A DNA stretch of 5,467 bases, from assembly GCA_024694785.1 (NCBI GenBank), contig JAILJL010000195.1, positions 1 to 5,467 on the forward strand, in the 5' to 3' direction. This document shows, one piece after another, positions 4,585-5,467 of the stretch (its first letter is position 1; each line of letters begins with the position of its first letter). Source of the stretch: Lachnospiraceae bacterium. GTDB lineage: Bacteria; Bacillota; Clostridia; Lachnospirales; Lachnospiraceae. The position numbers and the translations under genes are program-made. The notes under the pieces were generated by a model that searched no databases, had not been told where the DNA came from, and saw only the letters and a list, made by a program, of their open reading frames with translations.

Positions 4585-4623
4585 TCAATAACTAGTATCA
4601 CCGGGAGTAATCCACCTCGTCAT
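4585..4623 (-). CDS. Conserved 12-residue leader ORF upstream of toxin 2
   Basis: It encodes MTRWITPGDTSY and stops with TGA just before the toxin's ribosome site, as in module 1. Eight of twelve residues up to and including the C-terminal TSY agree, and there is no length change. Translation is not proven; conservation could instead reflect an RNA structure in the leader. Confidence 0.4.
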   Translation of the reverse strand: MTRWITPGDTSY

Positions 4624-4642
4624 GGGTACTTCTTCACTAATA

Positions 4643-4651
4643 AGTATAGCA
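4643..4651 (-). promoter_or_regulatory. Toxin promoter, module 2 (extended -10)
   Basis: TGC followed by TATACT on the minus strand (complement of 4643-4651) forms an extended -10. TTCCTT lies 17 bases upstream as a weak -35. The predicted start is near 4636, giving a toxin mRNA of about 280 nt. Confidence 0.6.
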
Positions 4652-4687
4652 TATATTGAAAGAAAAAGGAACTGGTGTTCGATAATA

Positions 4688-4768
4688 ATATTATGATTTA
4701 ATTATTGGTAATAGATCGAAGTGATATAAGACATAGTAGCGCGGCGTAAGCTGCGCTATTTTTCTTTC
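4688..4768 (+). ncRNA. Possible third small RNA of module 2
   Basis: This is the counterpart of 4045-4132, almost identical over about 75 bases apart from the 7-base duplication in module 1. TTGAAA at about 4656 with GATAAT 19 bases later is a candidate plus-strand promoter. It ends at the terminator hairpin 4737-4758. No ORF is seen. The start is speculative. Confidence 0.35.
4737..4768 (+). terminator. Plus-strand terminator at the distal end of module 2
   Basis: TAGCGCGGC (4737-4745) pairs with GCTGCGCTA (4750-4758) around the loop GTAA, followed by TTTTTCTTTC. It matches the module 1 copy. The stretch after it (4771-4862) is AT-rich and shows no gene or clear signal. Confidence 0.75.
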
Positions 4769-4862
4769 TTCCCTTCCGGGCAGCTATTCGAAAATTCCAT
4801 ACATGCGTAGCGAATTATTTATATAATTCCACAATTTCTTTGGAGCGTTCTGAAACTTCCTC

Positions 4863-4891
4863 TTGCTATTCCTTCTAATATATGTTACACT
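4863..4891 (+). promoter_or_regulatory. Promoter of the aminotransferase gene
   Basis: TTGCTA (4863-4868), a 17-base spacer ending in TGT, then TACACT (4886-4891), forming an extended -10. The predicted start near 4898 leaves a leader of about 75 bases before the start codon at 4974. Confidence 0.6.
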
Positions 4892-4911
4892 CATATTGTT
4901 AAATAGGAATA

Positions 4912-4930
4912 TTATGCCCTTTAGGCATAA
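4912..4930 (+). promoter_or_regulatory. Hairpin in the aminotransferase leader
   Basis: TTATGCC (4912-4918) pairs with GGCATAA (4924-4930) around CTTTA, just downstream of the predicted transcript start. ACCGGT, a perfect palindrome, follows. No T-tract follows, so it is not a terminator. It could be a 5' stabilising or antitermination-type element for a long glycan operon; that role is inference. Confidence 0.35.
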
Positions 4931-4973
4931 ACCGGTTACTTAAGGCATTACATGACACATGGAGATAAAGTAC

Positions 4974-5467
4974 ATGGAACCATTCAAGAAGAAAGTATTA
5001 TTAGCAAGTCCATACATGCATGGCGAAGAATTAGAATACATCAAGAAAGCATTCGAGACTAACTGGATTACAACAGCAGGCGAGAACATTAACGAACTCG
5101 AGAAGACCGTAGCCGAGAAAATGGGCGTAAATTACGCGGTAGGCTTATCATGCGGCACCGCAGCCCTTCATATGGCAATAAGACTTGCCGCACTTAAATT
5201 ATACGGCCAGCCAAAGCAGGGCCAAGGCTTATTACACGGCAAGAAAGTATTCTGCTCCGACATGACATTCGATGCAACGGTTAACCCTGTAGTATATGAA
5301 GACGGCGAACCGGTATTCATCGATACGGAATATGACACCTGGAATATGGATCCTGTCGCACTTAATAAAGCATTCGAGATGTACCCGGATGTTAAGCTTA
5401 TTGTAGTTGCGCATCTGTACGGATTCCCGGGTAAGATAGATGAGATCAAGAAAATAGCCGATGAACA
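4974..5467 (+). CDS. DegT/DnrJ/EryC1/StrS family sugar aminotransferase, N-terminal part (3' end outside window)
   Basis: The visible 164 residues match PLP-dependent nucleotide-sugar aminotransferases (PglE/LegC-like), which transfer an amino group, usually from glutamate, to a keto-sugar nucleotide for surface glycans. Motifs in order are: the family opening LLASPYMHGEELEYIKKAF (9-27), NWITTAGENINELEK (30-44), the cofactor loop SCGTAALH (59-66), DMTFDATVNPVVY then GEPVFID (96-117), DTWNMDP (121-127) and HLYGFPGKIDEI (147-158). The PLP-binding lysine lies beyond the window. GGAGA (4961-4965) eight bases upstream supports the start. With the PglD-like protein at 2970 it points to amino-sugar or glycan biosynthesis downstream. 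Codon choice here (TTA, GCA, GAA) is more uniform than in mnmA, which may mean higher expression or a different origin. Exact substrate is unknown. Confidence 0.93.
   Translation, partial: MEPFKKKVLLASPYMHGEELEYIKKAFETNWITTAGENINELEKTVAEKMGVNYAVGLSCGTAALHMAIRLAALKLYGQPKQGQGLLHGKKVFCSDMTFDATVNPVVYEDGEPVFIDTEYDTWNMDPVALNKAFEMYPDVKLIVVAHLYGFPGKIDEIKKIADE

Larger units (their letters stand above)
4305..4770. repeat. Tandem repeat unit 2: complete type I toxin-antitoxin module
   Basis: Every element of unit 1 recurs here in the same order and spacing: antitoxin promoter, 5' hairpin, plus-strand terminator, 39-residue toxin, 12-residue leader ORF, extended -10 toxin promoter and distal conserved stretch. 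The spacer between the first hairpin and the terminator has diverged, as has the toxin coding sequence, but the predicted antitoxin 5' end is identical over 37 bases. Boundaries are approximate. Confidence 0.85.

Noticed and set aside
3716..4620. Short repeated segments suggestive of a CRISPR array
   Set aside because: There are only two long units about 640 bases apart carrying ORFs and promoters, with no regular short repeats and spacers.
4797..5026. Similar strings CCATACATGCGTAGCGAA (near 4798) and CCATACATGCATGGCGAA (near 5010)
   Set aside because: Sixteen of 18 bases agree, but the similarity fades on both sides. A chance match or old fragment is as likely as a functional repeat.
5168..5449. 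93-codon minus-strand open frame
   Set aside because: It is antisense to the clear aminotransferase coding sequence and has no family resemblance.

Overview
The window looks like chromosomal DNA from a Gram-positive bacterium of the class Clostridia, probably Lachnospiraceae or a relative. The clues are consensus GGAGG ribosome sites, sigma-A-type promoters, a Clostridia-style MnmA, tiny holin-like type I toxins and an integrase-arm domain of Firmicutes mobile-element type. The genus cannot be read from the sequence.

Layout. (1) Positions 1-1220 hold the 3' end of mnmA (tRNA 2-thiouridylase), coupled by an ATGA overlap to a small calcineurin-like metallophosphoesterase. (2) Positions 1108-2887 hold a divergent pair: an extended SDR (NAD-dependent epimerase/dehydratase family) on the minus strand and a TetR-family regulator on the plus strand. 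Their overlapping back-to-back promoters sit beside an 11-bp perfect inverted repeat that is a good operator candidate. The SDR gene runs tail to tail into the metallophosphoesterase gene with a 113-bp overlap, and the plus-strand terminator lies inside the SDR coding sequence. (3) Positions 2970-3647 encode an unusual fusion of an integrase-type arm DNA-binding domain with a PglD/NeuD-like sugar acyltransferase domain. The acyltransferase part appears to have lost its catalytic histidine and is shortened at the C-terminus.

(4) Positions 3660-4770 carry two diverged tandem copies of a type I toxin-antitoxin module, none of which is long enough to appear as an ordinary gene. Each copy has a 39-residue single-span membrane toxin on the minus strand, a 12-codon leader ORF just upstream of it, an extended -10 toxin promoter, a ~97-nt convergent antisense RNA with its own consensus promoter, and a terminator for each transcript. 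The antisense RNA covers the toxin mRNA 3' UTR almost exactly, as in TxpA/RatA and BsrG/SR4. Each copy also ends with a highly conserved stretch carrying a further plus-strand terminator, which suggests a third small RNA. A ~116-bp nested palindrome separates the copies.

(5) From 4863 onward there is a promoter, a leader with a small hairpin, and the 5' part of a DegT/DnrJ/EryC1/StrS (PglE-like) sugar aminotransferase that leaves the window. With the PglD-like fusion this suggests the edge of a surface-glycan or amino-sugar locus, with the toxin modules between the two genes.

The main points of interest are the duplicated toxin-antitoxin module with its conserved leader ORF and extra RNA, and the arm-domain/PglD-like fusion, which could be a DNA-binding sensor rather than an enzyme.
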